Positions 1 to 10,242 of a stretch of DNA of 64,000 nucleotides are shown one piece after another. The stretch lies in NCBI RefSeq assembly GCF_001545035.1, contig NZ_FCOJ02000010.1, positions 97,747 to 161,746 of the forward strand, given 5' to 3'. The notes under the pieces were generated by a model that saw nothing but the letters and a program-made list of their open reading frames with translations, searched no databases and was not told the origin of the DNA. Origin of the DNA: Caballeronia glebae (GTDB lineage Bacteria; Pseudomonadota; Gammaproteobacteria; Burkholderiales; Burkholderiaceae). Both the position numbers and the translations under genes were made by a program. Each line of letters begins with the position of its first letter. Position 1 is the first letter of the stretch.

Positions 1-684
1 TATTTCGCGGACGGCAAGAACGGCGACAATCTCGCGAAATTCCAGTTCAGCTTTAAATACCGCCTGCATCTGCCCGACGATCCGCGCTCGCGCGGCTTTC
101 TCGATAACCTCTACTTCGGCTACACGCAGACGGCGATATGAAATCTCTCGGCCGAATCTGTGCCGTTTCGCGACATCAGCTTTCAGCCGCAACTGTTCTA
201 CTACGTGGAGGACACGGGCTGGAAGAGCGCGCTCTTTACGCGCATGGGCGTCTCGGCGGGCATCGGGCACGAGTCGAACGGCAAGAGCGGCGACGAATCG
301 CGCGCGATCAATATCGCGTTCGTGCGCCCGACGTGGGAGTTCGGCGATCTCAACGGCAATCACCTGACGCTCTCGCCGAAGTTCTATTACTACCTTTCGA
401 AGGCCGGCAACGAGGACATCGCGAATTATCGCGGCTACGTGGATTTTCTCGTGAAGTACGGCAGCCCGGATGGCTGGCAACTCGCGACGACGCTGCGCAA
501 AGGCACGAAACACTGGTACGGCAGCGTGGAATCGCAACTTACCTATCCGCTCGCGAAGCTGATCGGCAGCGCGTGGGGCGGCTACCTGTTCGTGAGCTAT
601 TTCAACGGATACGGCGAGGACATCCTCGATTACAACCAGCGCAATCACTGGATCGCGCGGATAGGCTACAGTATCGCGCGTTGA
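1..684 (+). pseudogene. pldA: Outer membrane phospholipase A (PldA), 5'-truncated by window and interrupted by in-frame TGA
   Basis: Reading frame 1 is open from the first base to a TGA at 139-141 and continues in the same frame to the TGA at 682-684. The protein resembles PldA (OMPLA), a beta-barrel outer membrane phospholipase of about 290 residues. The catalytic block GHESNGKSGDESRAIN carries the His-x-Ser pair and the downstream Asn of the family. The family has a Trp where the TGA falls, between TQTAI and NLSAES, so a single TGG to TGA change explains the stop. A GTG at 160 could start a 174-residue fragment, but this would lack the first barrel strands. The gene start lies outside the window. 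A sequencing error cannot be excluded. Confidence 0.8.
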
Positions 685-756
685 GTTTTTTTACGATTTT
701 GAACGCCGCGTTGCCGCCCTCTTTTTCCGGCGTCGATTCGGTCACGAGTTAGCCTA

Positions 757-960
757 ATGTCTTCGAATCTTCACGATCTGCCTGATAGTCCCTGCATCGG
801 CGTATGCTCCACGCTCTTCGACGAAGTCTGCAAAGGCTGCGGCCGCACGGCCGGCGAAGTGTCCAACTGGGTGTTCCTGAACGACGACGAAAAACGCGCG
901 ATCTGGGCGCGCATCACGCGCGAAGGCACGGCGATGCGGTTCCGTAACGACAAGCTCTGA
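757..960 (+). CDS. DUF1289 domain protein
   Basis: A 67-residue protein with the DUF1289 pattern: SPCIGVC, then CKGCGRTAGEVSNW and a charged tail. The Cys residues at about 14, 18, 27 and 30 suggest a small metal-binding fold, which is a known feature of the family; the cellular role is unknown. There is no signal peptide, so it is probably cytoplasmic. It begins 72 bp after the pldA frame ends and is followed by a strong bidirectional terminator, so it is a single gene or the end of a short unit. Confidence in the family is high; no function is claimed. Confidence 0.85.
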   Translation: MSSNLHDLPDSPCIGVCSTLFDEVCKGCGRTAGEVSNWVFLNDDEKRAIWARITREGTAMRFRNDKL

Positions 961-973
961 GCGCAATGAAAAA

Positions 974-1005
974 CGGCCCGCTCTTTCGAGACGGGCCGCT
1001 TTTTT
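974..1005. terminator. Bidirectional Rho-independent terminator
   Basis: A perfect 7-bp stem, CGGCCCG (974-980) and CGGGCCG (992-998), has a T run on the plus side (1000-1005) and an A run before the stem (969-973) that becomes a U run on the minus strand. It separates the convergent DUF1289 gene and ybiT and can serve both. Confidence 0.85.
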
Positions 1006-1036
1006 CACAGCGTGCGCGAAGCGGCGATAACCGTGA

Positions 1037-2629
<1,593 letters not shown>

Positions 2630-2752
2630 GGCGCGTCCTTTTGAATGGGGTACGACGAAAAACCTAAGATTTTAACAGCTTTTGGCGGACTTTTGCCTGC
2701 GAGCGGCGATTGCGGGGACATCGGCCGGGCGCGGTTTTGGTGCCGCATCATG

Positions 2753-2788
2753 AAAAAAGGGCACGGCCGATGCGGCCGCGCCCCGTGC
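2753..2788 (-). terminator. Rho-independent terminator after thrC
   Basis: On the minus strand the stem GCACGG / CCGTGC (2761-2788, GC-rich interior) is followed by CC and a run of six T. It lies 42 bp downstream of the thrC stop codon and isolates the alaA-hom-thrC operon from ybiT. Confidence 0.75.
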
Positions 2789-2829
2789 ATTCCGGCTGCG
2801 ATCCGCACGAGGCGGATGCGCCTTTCGCG

Positions 2830-4275
2830 TTATGTGCGCTCGGCGATGAACGCCTTCACCACGCCTGCATCCGCGGGAACGATATCGAACTTTTGCGGCA
2901 GTTTTTCAAGTCCCACGAATGCGGACGGCCGCTCCGGCTCGCGATTGAGCGCCTCGCGGATCGTCTCGCCGAACTTGATCGGTTGCGCCGTTTCCAGAAT
3001 AATCATCGGCACGCCGGGCTTGAGATTCTCGCGCGCGACCTTCACGCCGTCGGCGGTGTGCGTGTCGATCATCGTGTGATAGCGCTCGAACACGTCGCGG
3101 ATCGTCTTCACGCGGTCGTCGTGGCCGCTCTTGCCCGACACGAAGCCGAATTCCTTCACGCGCGCGAAATCGCCGCTCGCCGCGAGGTCGAAGCCGCCCT
3201 TCTCCTCCACGTCGCGGAACAGTTGCAGCACGCGCGCCGGGTCACGGCCGAGCAGGTCGTGCACGAAACGCTCGAAATTCGAGGCCTTCGAGATGTCCAT
3301 GCTCGGACTGGTCGTGTGATACGTCTCCGCCGCGCCGCGCACGCGATACACGCCGGTCTTGAAGAACTCGTCGAGCACGTCGTTTTCGTTAGTCGCGACC
3401 ACGAGCTGATCGATCGGCAGGCCCATCATGCGGGCGATATGTCCCGCGCACACATTGCCGAAGTTGCCCGACGGCACCGTGAACGACACGCTTTCGCCGT
3501 TGCTTCGCGTCGCGGCGAAATAGCCCTTGAAGTAGTACACGACCTGCGCGACGACGCGCGCCCAGTTGATCGAATTGACCGTGCCGATCTTGTGCTTCGC
3601 CTTGTATGCGTGATCGTTCGATACGGCCTTGACGATGTCCTGGCAATTGTCGAAGTTGCCCTCGACCGCCAGATTGAAGATGTTCAGGTCCTGCAGCGAG
3701 AACATCTGCGCGGTCTGGAACGCGCTCATCTTCTTGTGCGGCGACAGCATGAACACGCGCACGCCGGTCTTGCCGCGCATGGCGTATTCGGCGGCGCTGC
3801 CGGTGTCGCCCGAAGTCGCGCCGAGAATGTTCAGCGTTTCGCCGTGCTTCGCGAGCGCGTACTCGAACAGATTGCCGAGCAGTTGCATCGCCATGTCCTT
3901 GAAGGCGAGCGTCGGACCGTTCGACAGTTCCAGCAGAGAAAGCGTCGTGCCGTTTTCCTCGCCGAGCGTCTTGAGCGGCGTGATCTGCACCGCGCTCTCT
4001 TCGTGGCGCACGTTGCTGTAGACCTGCGCCGTGTAGGTCTTGCGCGTGAGCGAGCGCAGGTCGTCGGCGGGAATGTCGTCGCTGAACTTCGACAGCACTT
4101 CGAATGCGAGATCCGCGTACGACAGCGTGCGCCAGCGCGCGAGTTCATCGGCGCCGACCTTCGGATATTGCGCCGGCAGATACAGGCCGCCGTCTTTCGC
4201 GAGGCCGCCGAGCAGAATGTCCGAGAACGTGTGGCGCTCGTTCGTGCCGGCGCCGCGCGTCGAAATGTAGTTCAT
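2830..4275 (-). CDS. thrC: Threonine synthase
   Basis: A 481-residue PLP enzyme converting O-phosphohomoserine to threonine, the last step of threonine synthesis. The N-terminus MNYISTRG and the stretch SNGPTLAFKDMAMQLL, with the PLP-binding Lys, fit the long threonine synthase class; GATSGDTGSAA and SGNFGN are further PLP-site motifs. The start is the ATG at 4275; the same frame is open upstream across hom but does not encode a related protein there. It is the third gene after alaA and hom, with only 11 bp to hom, so it is cotranscribed with the enzyme two steps before it. Confidence 0.95.
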   Translation of the reverse strand: MNYISTRGAGTNERHTFSDILLGGLAKDGGLYLPAQYPKVGADELARWRTLSYADLAFEVLSKFSDDIPADDLRSLTRKTYTAQVYSNVRHEESAVQITPLKTLGEENGTTLSLLELSNGPTLAFKDMAMQLLGNLFEYALAKHGETLNILGATSGDTGSAAEYAMRGKTGVRVFMLSPHKKMSAFQTAQMFSLQDLNIFNLAVEGNFDNCQDIVKAVSNDHAYKAKHKIGTVNSINWARVVAQVVYYFKGYFAATRSNGESVSFTVPSGNFGNVCAGHIARMMGLPIDQLVVATNENDVLDEFFKTGVYRVRGAAETYHTTSPSMDISKASNFERFVHDLLGRDPARVLQLFRDVEEKGGFDLAASGDFARVKEFGFVSGKSGHDDRVKTIRDVFERYHTMIDTHTADGVKVARENLKPGVPMIILETAQPIKFGETIREALNREPERPSAFVGLEKLPQKFDIVPADAGVVKAFIAERT

Positions 4276-4286
4276 CGTGCTTGCCC

Positions 4287-5609
4287 TTAGTTGAGCGCTT
4301 CCATGCGCAACTTCGTCACTTCCGAGACGACCGTGGACAGCGCCTCGATCTGCACGATCGCCGCGTTCACGTTCTTTTCCACCGTCTCGTGCGTGATGAG
4401 GATGATGTCGGTCTCGCCCTTGTTCGCGCCGTCGACTTCTTCCGATTCCTTCTGCAGCAGCGCGTCGATGGAGATGCCCTTGTCCGCGAGAATGCGCGTG
4501 ATGTTCGCGAGCACGCCGGTCACGTCCGCGACGCGCAGGCGCAGGTAGTAGCCGCTCGTTATTTCGTCGATCGGCAGGATCGGCGTGTTCGAGAGGCTGT
4601 CCGGCTGGAACGCCAGATGCGGCACGCGATGCTCGGAGTCGGCAGTATGCAGGCGCGTCACGTCGACGAGATCGGCGACCACCGCCGAAGCGGTCGGCTC
4701 CGCGCCCGCGCCCTTGCCGTAGTACAGCGTCGTGCCGACCGCATCGCCGTGCACGACGACCGCGTTCATCGCGCCTTCGACGTTCGCGAGCAGGCGCTTG
4801 GCCGGAACGAGCGTCGGATGCGTGCGCAACTCGATGCCCTTCTCCGAACGCCGCGCGATGCCAAGCAGCTTGATGCGATAGCCCAGATCCTCGGCGTAGC
4901 GAATGTCGATGGCCGCCAGCTTGCTGATGCCTTCCACATACGCGCGATCGAATTGCACCGGCACGCCGAACGCAATCGCGCTCATGATCGTGACCTTGTG
5001 CGCGGCATCGACGCCTTCGATGTCGAAGGTCGGATCGGCTTCCGCGTAACCCAGTTCCTGCGCGGCTTTCAATGCGGTCGCGAAGTCGAGCCCGCGGTCG
5101 CGCATCTCCGAAAGAATGTAGTTCGTCGTGCCGTTGATGATGCCCGCGATGTATTCGATGCGGTTCGCCGTCAGCCCTTCGCGCAGCGCCTTGATGATCG
5201 GAATGCCACCCGCCACCGCCGCCTCGAACGCGACCATCACGCCCTTTGCGCGCGCGGCCTCGAAAATCTCCGTGCCGTGTACCGCGAGCAGCGCCTTGTT
5301 GGCCGTCACGACATGCTTGCCGTTCGCGATCGCGCGCAGCACCAGCTCGCGCGCGAAGCCCGTGCCGCCGATCATTTCGCACACGATATCGATGGAAGGA
5401 TCGTCGACGACCGCGTTGAAGTCGTCCGTCACCGCGACGCCTTCCTGCTTCGCGGCTTCCGCCTTCGCCGGCGTGCGCACCGCGACGCGCGAAATTTCGA
5501 TGCCGCGTCCCGCGCGTCGTTTGATTTCTTCCTGGTTACGGCGCAGCACCGTGAAGGTGCCGCTGCCAACCGTGCCGAAGCCCAAGAGTCCTACTTTGAT
5601 CGGTTCCAT
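4287..5609 (-). CDS. hom: Homoserine dehydrogenase
   Basis: A 440-residue enzyme reducing aspartate semialdehyde to homoserine with NAD(P)H. It has the N-terminal Rossmann motif GLLGFGTVGSG, a catalytic/substrate region around GIINGTTNYILSEM, and a C-terminal ACT domain (about residues 350-430, including ADVTGVLANITRIL), which in this family usually confers threonine feedback control. There is no fused aspartokinase domain, unlike ThrA of enterics. It lies between alaA (25 bp upstream) and thrC (11 bp downstream), consistent with one transcript. Cytoplasmic. Confidence 0.95.
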   Translation of the reverse strand: MEPIKVGLLGFGTVGSGTFTVLRRNQEEIKRRAGRGIEISRVAVRTPAKAEAAKQEGVAVTDDFNAVVDDPSIDIVCEMIGGTGFARELVLRAIANGKHVVTANKALLAVHGTEIFEAARAKGVMVAFEAAVAGGIPIIKALREGLTANRIEYIAGIINGTTNYILSEMRDRGLDFATALKAAQELGYAEADPTFDIEGVDAAHKVTIMSAIAFGVPVQFDRAYVEGISKLAAIDIRYAEDLGYRIKLLGIARRSEKGIELRTHPTLVPAKRLLANVEGAMNAVVVHGDAVGTTLYYGKGAGAEPTASAVVADLVDVTRLHTADSEHRVPHLAFQPDSLSNTPILPIDEITSGYYLRLRVADVTGVLANITRILADKGISIDALLQKESEEVDGANKGETDIILITHETVEKNVNAAIVQIEALSTVVSEVTKLRMEALN

Positions 5610-5634
5610 GCAGCGCGAGTCTTTAAAAGAGAGA

Positions 5635-6873
5635 TTAAGCGGAATGTCGTTTGCGATAGCCGTCGAGGAAGCGCGCGATCCGGTTGATCGAATCCGCGAG
5701 ATCGTCGACGTTCGGCAGGAAAACCACGCGGAAGTGATCCGGCGTCGGCCAGTTGAAGCCCGTGCCCTGCACGAGCAGCACGCGCTCTTCGAGCAGCAGG
5801 TCGGTGATGAACTGCTGGTCGTCCTGGATCGGATACATCTTCGGATCGAGCTTCGGGAACATGTAGAGCGCGGCTTGCGGCTTCACGCAGGTCACGCCGG
5901 GAATGGCCGTGAGCATGTCGTAGGCGAGCTCGCGCTGCTTGTAGAGACGCCCGCCCGGCACGATCAGGTCGTTGATGCTTTGATAGCCGCCGAGCGCCGT
6001 CTGGATTGCGTACTGGCCGGGCACGTTCGGGCACAGGCGCATCGACGCGAGAATGCCGAGGCCTTCGAGATAGTCCTTCGCGCGGCGGCGATTCTCTTCG
6101 ATCAACCCGGAAATCGCCATCCAGCCCGCGCGATAACCGCACGAACGGTAACTTTTCGAGAGGCTGTTGAACGTGACCGTGATGACGTCTTCGGACAGCG
6201 CGCCCATCGACGTATGCGTTTGCCCGTCGTAGACGATCTTGTCGTAGACCTCATCGGCGAAAATAATCAGGCCGTGCTCGCGCGCGAGCGCGATCAGTTC
6301 GCGCAGCAGGTCGTCCGAGTACAGCGCGCCCGTCGGATTGTTCGGGTTGATGACGACGAGCGCCTTCGTATTCGGCGTGATTTTCGCGCGGATGTCGTCG
6401 AGATCGGGCATCCAGCCGTTGCTCTCGTCGCACATATAGTGACGCGGCGTGCCCGACGACAGGCTCACCGCGGCCGTCCACAGCGGATAATCCGGCGCCG
6501 GAAGGAGCACTTCGTCGCCGTCGTTCAGGAGCGCCTGCATCGCCATGACGATCAGTTCCGACGCGCCATTGCCGATGTAGATATCGTCCAGTTCGACGCC
6601 CGTCACGCCCTTTTGCTGCGTGTAATGCATGATCGCCTTGCGCGCGGCGAACACGCCCTTCGAATCCGAATAGCCCGACGAACCCGGCAGGTTGCGGATC
6701 ATGTCCTGAATGATCTCGTCCGGCGCCTCGAAACCGAACGGCGCCAGATTGCCGATATTCAGCTTGATGATGCGATGACCTTCCTCTTCGAGGCGCTTCG
6801 CGTGTTCGAGCACGGGCCCGCGAATGTCGTAGCAGACGTTTTGCAGCTTATTGGATTTGAGAATCGGTTTCAC
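5635..6873 (-). CDS. alaA: Alanine-synthesising aminotransferase (AlaA type, class I fold)
   Basis: A 412-residue class I/II PLP aminotransferase closely resembling AlaA (YfbQ), which makes alanine from pyruvate using glutamate. Visible motifs are NPNNPTGALYS (the PLP/substrate loop), DEVYDKIVYD, and SLSKSYRSCGYRAGW, where the Lys of SLSK forms the Schiff base. The N-terminus KSNKLQNVCYDIRGP is characteristic of this group. It is the first gene of the alaA-hom-thrC operon. The roughly 455-bp region upstream holds the divergent promoters for this gene and the Mth938-like gene. Confidence 0.9.
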   Translation of the reverse strand: MKPILKSNKLQNVCYDIRGPVLEHAKRLEEEGHRIIKLNIGNLAPFGFEAPDEIIQDMIRNLPGSSGYSDSKGVFAARKAIMHYTQQKGVTGVELDDIYIGNGASELIVMAMQALLNDGDEVLLPAPDYPLWTAAVSLSSGTPRHYMCDESNGWMPDLDDIRAKITPNTKALVVINPNNPTGALYSDDLLRELIALAREHGLIIFADEVYDKIVYDGQTHTSMGALSEDVITVTFNSLSKSYRSCGYRAGWMAISGLIEENRRRAKDYLEGLGILASMRLCPNVPGQYAIQTALGGYQSINDLIVPGGRLYKQRELAYDMLTAIPGVTCVKPQAALYMFPKLDPKMYPIQDDQQFITDLLLEERVLLVQGTGFNWPTPDHFRVVFLPNVDDLADSINRIARFLDGYRKRHSA

Positions 6874-7179
6874 GGCTGGCGCTCTGGGTCTGATGTGAAT
6901 GCGGACTGGTTTTTGTGATGTCGGTCAGGTGCGGCCCGGTCTTCCGGACAGCCAGTCCCGCGCGCGAGCCGCGAGCGGGCGTTGCAATAAATACCGAGGT
7001 TGAAGCCTGAAGGCGGCTCGCCCGGACGGCTCGCTCTGTTCCGAGCGCCGAACGATGCATTTTAGACGCCGCGCCAGGTAAGGCATGGGCGATGCGGACC
7101 GGATTGCGTGTCGAAGGCGGCTTGTGGCGGCGCGCGAGCGCAACGGGCGGCGCACGAGCAAGCCCGGCAGCCGAAAAGT

Positions 7180-7185
7180 TATAAT
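7180..7185 (+). promoter_or_regulatory. Candidate -10 box for the Mth938-like gene
   Basis: A perfect TATAAT lies in the 6874-7328 intergenic region, 144 bp before the TTG start at 7329. No good -35 hexamer is visible 16-18 bp upstream, so this is a candidate only. Apart from this box I see nothing definite in the 455-bp divergent region. Confidence 0.45.
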
Positions 7186-7328
7186 TTACTGATTATGGCT
7201 CAGTTCCGCAATGCACCAATCGAATGCGCCGGAGCAGGCGCCGGTGGCGTTGCAAACGCGCGCGCGGAGCGCTTCTCACGCCGCCGCGCCCGCCGAGTCT
7301 CTTCCCTTTCCCTTGCCGGATCATCGTT

Positions 7329-7703
7329 TTGAAACTGCACCAGGATAACAACAGCGCGCTCAACACCATCACGAGCTACGGAGACGGCTTCGTGGCGATC
7401 AATCTCGAAAGACACGAAGGCAGCGTGATCGTCATGCCGCGCACGCCCGTCACGCCGTGGCCGGTGTCGTCGTTCGAGGCGCTCACGCCCGAGCATTTCG
7501 ATGCGCTCGTTCAGGAGGCCCCGGAAGTCGTCATTTTCGGTAGCGGCTCGCGACTGCGCTTTCCGCATCCGCGCCTCACGGCGCAACTGGCGAAGCAACG
7601 CATCGGCGTCGAGACGATGGATTTCGGCGCGGCCTGCCGTACCTACAACATCCTGATGGCTGAAGGCCGGCGCGTGGCCGTTGCGCTCCTGATCGAAGCC
7701 TGA
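7329..7703 (+). CDS. Mth938-like domain protein (DUF498 / NDUFAF3 family)
   Basis: A 124-residue protein of the Mth938 fold, whose members include the mitochondrial complex I assembly factor NDUFAF3; the bacterial role is not established. It shows the family pattern: an opening region with ITSYGDGFVAINL, the stretch PEVVIFGSGSRLRFP, then MDFGAACRTYNILMAEGRRVAVALL. I chose the TTG at 7329 because the protein then begins MKLHQDNN, as is common in related species; an ATG at 7224 in the same frame would add 35 Arg/Ala/Ser-rich residues with no family similarity. The gene reads toward the arn operon, 332 bp upstream of it. Confidence 0.8.
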   Translation: MKLHQDNNSALNTITSYGDGFVAINLERHEGSVIVMPRTPVTPWPVSSFEALTPEHFDALVQEAPEVVIFGSGSRLRFPHPRLTAQLAKQRIGVETMDFGAACRTYNILMAEGRRVAVALLIEA

Positions 7704-7711
7704 GGGAAGCC

Positions 7712-7728
7712 CTAAGGAACCGCTAAGG
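7712..7728. promoter_or_regulatory. Direct repeat CTAAGG-N5-CTAAGG upstream of the arn operon
   Basis: Two identical hexamers (7712-7717 and 7723-7728) are separated by 5 bp. This is the spacing used by OmpR-type response regulators such as PmrA and PhoP. On the minus strand the shifted half-sites read CTTAG(C/G), one base from the PmrA half-site YTTAAK. A near-palindrome follows at 7750-7772 around CCGATATCGG. The rest of 7704-8035 shows no convincing gene or terminator. A regulatory role is inference. Confidence 0.4.
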
Positions 7729-8035
7729 AAGCGCTGACACACTCGCGCCGCTCGTCCGATATCGGAGCGAGCCGGTGCTTGCCGATTGTCAAATTCGAGG
7801 AGCGTCGGACGGCCGTGCGCTACACTCCCGCCCGGCATCCGTCGTTGCGGTACGCGCGGGATACGGCGCGAAGGCATCGCAACCACTATGTGCGCGGCGT
7901 GTGCCCGAAACTGCGAACTCGCGTCGAAAATTCGTGTCGGGGCCTGCGCCGGGTTGCATCCCCGCGTAGCGCGCATTCATCGCCCATTTGGTTTTCATTA
8001 GCGCCGCACATCGCGGCATCGGACAGGTCGACTTC

Positions 8036-9709
8036 ATGAACGATACGCCTACACGGCTACCGCTCACGCGTCTCTCGCTCATTCTTCTCGTACTCGCGCT
8101 CGCGATCATCTGGTTCGCGCCGCTCGGATTTCGTCATCTCGTGCCAAGCGACGAGGGCCGTTACGCCGAAATGGCGCGCGAGATGTTCGTGACCGGCGAC
8201 TGGATCACGCCGCGCTACAACGGCTACAAGTACTTCGAGAAGCCGCCGCTGCAAACCTGGGCGAACGCTCTCAGCTTCGCGTGGTTCGGCATCGGCGACT
8301 GGCAGGCGCGGCTCTACACGGCGCTCACGGGCTTCGTGGGCGTGCTGCTCGTCGGCTATACCGGCACGCGCGTGTTCAACGCGCTGACGGGCTTCGCCGC
8401 CGCGGTGATCCTCGCGACGTGCCCGTACTGGAACCTGATGGGCCACTTCAACACGCTCGACATGGGCCTGTCGTTCTGGATGGAATTGACGCTCTGCGCG
8501 CTCTTGCTCGCCCAGCGCCCCGGCCTGCCGACGCGCGACGTGCGCCTCTGGATGTGGCTATGCTGGGCCGGAATGGGCGCGGCCGTGCTGTCGAAAGGCC
8601 TCGTCGGCCTGATCCTGCCGGGCGCGGTCCTCGTCCTGTACTCGCTCGTGTCGCGCGACTGGGCGCTCTGGAAGCGGCTCTATATCGGCAGCGGGCTGAT
8701 CGTATTCCTGATCGTGACCGGCCCCTGGTTCGCGCTCGTGCAGATGAAGAACCCTGAATTCTTCAACTTCTTCTTCATCGTCCAGCAGTTCAAGCGCTAT
8801 CTGACGCCCGAGCAGAACCGCCCCGGCGCGTTCTATTACTTCGTACCGGTGCTGATCGTCGGCTTTCTGCCGTGGCTGTCGATCGCCTTTCAGAGCGTGC
8901 GCCACGGCCTGAAGGCACCGCGCCAGCCCAACGGCTTCGCGCCGGTCACGATGCTGCTGATCTGGTCGGCGTTCATTTTCGTGTTTTTCAGCGCGTCGCA
9001 TTCGAAGCTCATTTCGTACGTGCTGCCGATCGCGCCGGCGCTCGCGCTCGTGCTCGGGCTCTATTTGCCGTCGCTGACCAAGACGCAATACCGCAGGCAT
9101 CTGATCGGCTACGCGATATTTCTGATCGCCGCGGCGTTCGGGGCGATTTTCCTCGGCCGCGCGGGCAGCGCGAACACGCCGAACGCGCTCTATCGCGAGT
9201 TTCAGATCTGGGTGTACGCGGGCCTCGCCGTCGCATTCGTCGTGACGATATTCGCGCTCTGGCTGAACCGGCGTAGCGTGCTGGCGGGCGCGACCGGACT
9301 GGGCGCGGCCTGGTTGCTGCTCGGCACGATCGCCGGCTCGGGCCACGACGTCTTCGGCACGCAAAGCTCGGGCGTGCCGCTCGTGCCGGCCGTGAAGGCC
9401 GCGATGGCCAAGCTGCCGCCCGACACGCCGTTCTACTCGATCGCCAAGCTCGATCACACGATGCCCTTCTACCTCGGCCATACGATGATCATGGTCGGAG
9501 AGGCCGACGAACTGACCTTCGGCGTACAGACCGAGCCGCAAAAATGGGTGCCGAGTATCGACGAATGGGTCAGGCTGTGGGATTCGAAGCGTTACGCGCT
9601 CGCGCTGATGCCGCCGTCGCGCTACGACGAACTCGTGGCACGCCACGTGCCAATGCAGGTGATCGCTCGCGACGAGCGCCGCGTGATCGTGGAGAAGCCG
9701 CAGCCGTGA
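8036..9709 (+). CDS. arnT: Lipid A 4-amino-4-deoxy-L-arabinose transferase ArnT
   Basis: A 557-residue polytopic inner membrane glycosyltransferase that moves L-Ara4N from undecaprenyl phosphate to lipid A on the periplasmic face, giving resistance to polymyxin and cationic peptides. It begins with a TM segment, then PSDEGRYAEMAREM with the conserved Asp-Glu of the first periplasmic loop, YNGYKYFEKPPLQTW, and about 11-12 further hydrophobic helices; the C-terminal third is a soluble periplasmic domain. I start at the ATG at 8036 because the upstream in-frame extension lacks family features. It is the first gene of the arn cluster, all reading the same way to 15399. Confidence 0.93.
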   Translation: MNDTPTRLPLTRLSLILLVLALAIIWFAPLGFRHLVPSDEGRYAEMAREMFVTGDWITPRYNGYKYFEKPPLQTWANALSFAWFGIGDWQARLYTALTGFVGVLLVGYTGTRVFNALTGFAAAVILATCPYWNLMGHFNTLDMGLSFWMELTLCALLLAQRPGLPTRDVRLWMWLCWAGMGAAVLSKGLVGLILPGAVLVLYSLVSRDWALWKRLYIGSGLIVFLIVTGPWFALVQMKNPEFFNFFFIVQQFKRYLTPEQNRPGAFYYFVPVLIVGFLPWLSIAFQSVRHGLKAPRQPNGFAPVTMLLIWSAFIFVFFSASHSKLISYVLPIAPALALVLGLYLPSLTKTQYRRHLIGYAIFLIAAAFGAIFLGRAGSANTPNALYREFQIWVYAGLAVAFVVTIFALWLNRRSVLAGATGLGAAWLLLGTIAGSGHDVFGTQSSGVPLVPAVKAAMAKLPPDTPFYSIAKLDHTMPFYLGHTMIMVGEADELTFGVQTEPQKWVPSIDEWVRLWDSKRYALALMPPSRYDELVARHVPMQVIARDERRVIVEKPQP

Positions 9710-9806
9710 GCGCGTGTTTTCCTCTCAATCGCGATGCTGCGCTGCACGATCGTTCGGCATTTCGCGATGAACCGAGTATCCTTGTTCCGCATTTGAAAAA
9801 CGCACG

Positions 9807-10178
9807 ATGAACCCGATTTCCTTTATTTGCATCGTCATCGGCGTATCGTTGAACGCATGCGCCCAGCTCCTGCTCAAAGCCGGCGTGAACGCGGTGGGCC
9901 ATTTCGACATGACGGCCGCCAATATCCTGCCGGTCGGCATCAGAATCGCGACGCAGTGGCCCATCATCGGCGGGCTTGCGTGTTATGTGCTGAGCGTCGT
10001 CGTGTGGATCGTCGGGCTGTCGCGCGTGGATGTGTCGATCGCCTACCCGATGCTCTCGCTCGGCTACGTCGTCAACGCGTTCGCGGCTTGGTACCTGTTC
10101 GGCGAAGTGATGTCGATGCAGCGGCTCATCGGCATCGGCATCATTCTGATCGGCGTCGTGGTGCTCGCGCGCGGCTAG
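9807..10178 (+). CDS. SMR-family membrane protein, probable Ara4N-phosphoundecaprenol flippase subunit (ArnE/ArnF-like)
   Basis: A 123-residue protein with four predicted TM helices and the EmrE/SMR fold. It has an early polar patch (GVSLNACAQLLLKAG), then WIVGLSRVDVSIAYPMLSLGYV. In enterics two small proteins, ArnE and ArnF, together flip undecaprenyl-phosphate-L-Ara4N across the inner membrane. Only one such gene is present here, so it may act as a homodimer. Placement between arnT and arnB supports the lipid A role over drug efflux. I give no symbol because it cannot be assigned to ArnE or ArnF specifically. Confidence 0.8.
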   Translation: MNPISFICIVIGVSLNACAQLLLKAGVNAVGHFDMTAANILPVGIRIATQWPIIGGLACYVLSVVVWIVGLSRVDVSIAYPMLSLGYVVNAFAAWYLFGEVMSMQRLIGIGIILIGVVVLARG

Positions 10179-10242
10179 GCGCGGCTATTTGGCGGACCGA
10201 AGCGGCGGCCGGATCAATTCATCTTTATTAAACGCATAGTCC

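Noticed and set aside
138..752. 204-codon frame overlapping pldA in another reading
   Set aside because: Arg-rich and without similarity; the pldA frame on both sides of the TGA explains the region.
2710..4290. Long open frame antisense to thrC (526 codons)
   Set aside because: It is a GC-rich shadow of thrC: dominated by Arg, Ala, His and Val, no family features, and on the strand opposite a well-matched enzyme.
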